DNA of 48,573 nucleotides from positions 1-48,573 of the forward strand of contig NZ_BSPW01000006.1 in NCBI RefSeq assembly GCF_030161235.1, written 5' to 3'. Positions within the stretch are counted from its first letter, which is position 1. Each line of letters opens with the position of its first letter. The stretch comes from Vibrio zhanjiangensis. GTDB taxonomy: Bacteria > Pseudomonadota > Gammaproteobacteria > Enterobacterales > Vibrionaceae. Position numbers and translations under genes: made by a program. Shown one piece after another: positions 47,501-48,573 of this stretch. The notes below the pieces were generated by a model. That model was not told the DNA's origin. It saw only the letters and a list, made by a program, of their open reading frames with translations, and made no database searches.

Positions 47501-47528
47501 ACTATACAAACTAAGTCTGACAATGCAA
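47501..47528 (-). promoter_or_regulatory. predicted promoter of the candidate sRNA
   Basis: On the minus strand TTGCAT (47528-47523) and TATAGT (47506-47501) are spaced by 16 bases, a good sigma-70 match. The palindrome GTAGCGCTAC (47493-47502) overlaps the start region and could be an operator. Confidence 0.5.
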
Positions 47529-47656
47529 CGTGGCGAAATTTATGCTTCAAACTTCACTTTGACAGGTATAAATCCACCTTCACTAGTGAATAAATTCATT
47601 AACTGAACAAAGAGACTGTTTTTATATTCATTTCGTTCATCAGTCGTCTCAAAAAT

Positions 47657-47686
47657 AAAAAAATCGCCAATAAAAATTGGCGATTT
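47657..47686 (-). terminator. terminator of the repeat-rich surface protein gene
   Basis: AAATCGCCAA (47661-47670) and TTGGCGATTT (47677-47686) form a 10-bp stem. On the minus strand the stem is followed by more T and TTTATTTTTG. It lies about 60 bases downstream of the stop codon at 47745. Confidence 0.88.
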
Positions 47687-47744
47687 AGTTCAAATAATTG
47701 AGTGAATGTCACAATATTGAGAATATTCTATCCATCTTTGGAGA

Positions 47745-48573
47745 TTAAGCGGCTATGCGCATCTCCTCTTTTTTATTCTCCAATGTACCTTGATCATGTT
47801 CAGAAGGATCGTTGCTTGCTTCTGACATCTCTGAACTCTCTCCCGTACCAGAGTTATCTGGAGCCTCAACGGGCGCAGTTAATGGCAGTGAAAAGTCATT
47901 ATTTAAATCGCCCAAGTTCCCCACACGGTCTGCATAGTCTTTGACGGATAAGGTTAATGACTCAAGACTCGTGTCTACATCCATTGGCACCGTCACTTGA
48001 CCTGTCCATTGTTGACGCAGCTCATCACCCTCAGACCAAATCACTAGTGCATCACCCGTGACTGAACCTGATGGCTGACTCACCGGCTCACTGAAGGTCA
48101 CCTTCAATGCCACATCCTCACCCGCTGAGACTTGAGACTTCTTCCAATCAACAGCCGAGACCTGTGGTGCCACACGGTCTAACGTCGTACTGTGTGAAGA
48201 CGTACCCTTACCTTGTGACTGGTTCAGCAGTGATACGCTCACGGCTAGCTCACCGTCCAACAACGCTTCCAAATCACCCATTTCAACTCGATAAGACCAC
48301 TGACCGTTTGAATTTATTTCTAAGTCTTCCTTAGAAACAGGCACTGATGTGCCTTGGCTATCTTTAAACGTCAAGATTAGATTGGCTTGCTCTCCCACAT
48401 ACTGCGCACCGCCCGATACTGTCACACCCTGTGGCGTCACCAATACCGACACATCACTCAGAACTGGCGTTAAAGGCAGTGAATATTCACGATTTGCATT
48501 ACCACTGTTCCCCACACGGTCTGCATAGCCTTTGACAGATAAGGTTAATGACTCAAGACTCGTGTCTACATCC
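47745..48573 (-). CDS. C-terminal end of a large Ig-like repeat surface protein (partial)
   Basis: The frame is open to the right edge, so the true start lies outside the window; an in-frame GTG at 48515 is not a start. The visible 276 residues carry Ig-like units with phrases such as DTSLESLTLSVKDYADRVGNLGD, and VTFSEPVSQPSGSVTGDALVIWS. The phrase from the last unit recurs upstream at a spacing of 591 bases (197 residues), with near-identical DNA. Such proteins are usually large secreted adhesins or biofilm proteins. The tail (from about APDNSGTGESSEMSEASN) is acidic, with no anchor motif visible. Confidence 0.8.
   Translation of the reverse strand, partial: DVDTSLESLTLSVKGYADRVGNSGNANREYSLPLTPVLSDVSVLVTPQGVTVSGGAQYVGEQANLILTFKDSQGTSVPVSKEDLEINSNGQWSYRVEMGDLEALLDGELAVSVSLLNQSQGKGTSSHSTTLDRVAPQVSAVDWKKSQVSAGEDVALKVTFSEPVSQPSGSVTGDALVIWSEGDELRQQWTGQVTVPMDVDTSLESLTLSVKDYADRVGNLGDLNNDFSLPLTAPVEAPDNSGTGESSEMSEASNDPSEHDQGTLENKKEEMRIAA
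47914..48573. repeat. 591-bp tandem repeat (about 1.1 units in the window)
   Basis: The segment CCACACGGTCTGCATAG and the bases after it appear at 47921 and again at 48512, nearly identical for about 60 bases up to the window edge. The period of 591 bases is a multiple of three and corresponds to one protein repeat of 197 residues. Confidence 0.75.

Noticed and set aside
47385..47606. 73-residue plus-strand frame
   Set aside because: It overlaps the sRNA terminator, has no ribosome site and its composition looks random.
1..48573. CRISPR arrays, tRNA or rRNA genes, phage genes
   Set aside because: No regularly spaced short repeats, no tRNA- or rRNA-like segments and no phage structural or integrase genes were seen. 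The contractile genes belong to the T6SS.

Overview
The window looks like a chromosomal segment of a marine Vibrio (Gammaproteobacteria). This is inferred from a phaB-phaA-phasin-phaC operon of Vibrio type and from a complete type VI secretion (T6SS) cluster. Its gene order, as I remember it, matches the T6SS1 cluster of the V. parahaemolyticus/V. alginolyticus group. No database search was possible.

Layout. (1) Positions 1-449: a truncated minus-strand gene resembling the N-terminus of a PLP-dependent decarboxylase, possibly cut by an IS3-like element that runs off the left edge. (2) 781-5028: the polyhydroxyalkanoate operon phaB-phaA-phaP-phaC (minus), ending in a strong terminator. (3) 5668-36385: the T6SS cluster, with all 13 core genes. 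A minus operon (outer-membrane protein, FHA protein, tssJ, tssK, tssL) diverges from a plus operon (TssA-like membrane protein, tssM, Lrp/AsnC regulator). A second minus operon runs ppkA-tssA-tssB-tssC-tssE-tssF-tssG. A third runs hcp-vgrG-DUF6484-(helical protein)-DUF2169-(ketoacyl-synthase-like protein). Divergent from hcp is clpV (tssH) followed by a sigma-54 activator of the VasH type. (4) 36587-37348: a periplasmic double rhodanese. (5) 37721-38701: a phosphodiester-glycosidase (NAGPA-like) protein with no evident signal peptide and a textbook eukaryotic-type IQ (calmodulin-binding) motif near its N-terminus. (6) 38801-47332: a minus-strand operon with a MIX-domain protein, a 1179-residue putative membrane-active effector, and two exported leucine-rich-repeat paralogues interleaved with a small membrane protein and its truncated duplicate. 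(7) 47391-47528: a candidate small RNA gene with its own promoter and terminator. (8) 47661-48573: the 3' end of a giant gene with about 197-residue Ig-like repeats.

How they work together. TssJ-L-M form the envelope complex, TssA-E-F-G-K plus VgrG the baseplate, TssB-C the sheath, Hcp the tube, and ClpV recycles the sheath. PpkA and the FHA protein probably give phospho-control. The VasH-type activator probably drives hcp through a sigma-54-like promoter. Hairpins placed after tssC and after hcp could set the stoichiometry of the high-copy sheath and tube proteins. The right part is probably effector cargo: a MIX/effector pair with candidate LRR immunity proteins, plus the IQ-motif enzyme, which I regard as the best candidate for something new (host-calmodulin-linked activity). 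No PAAR protein was found, so a tip protein is probably encoded elsewhere.
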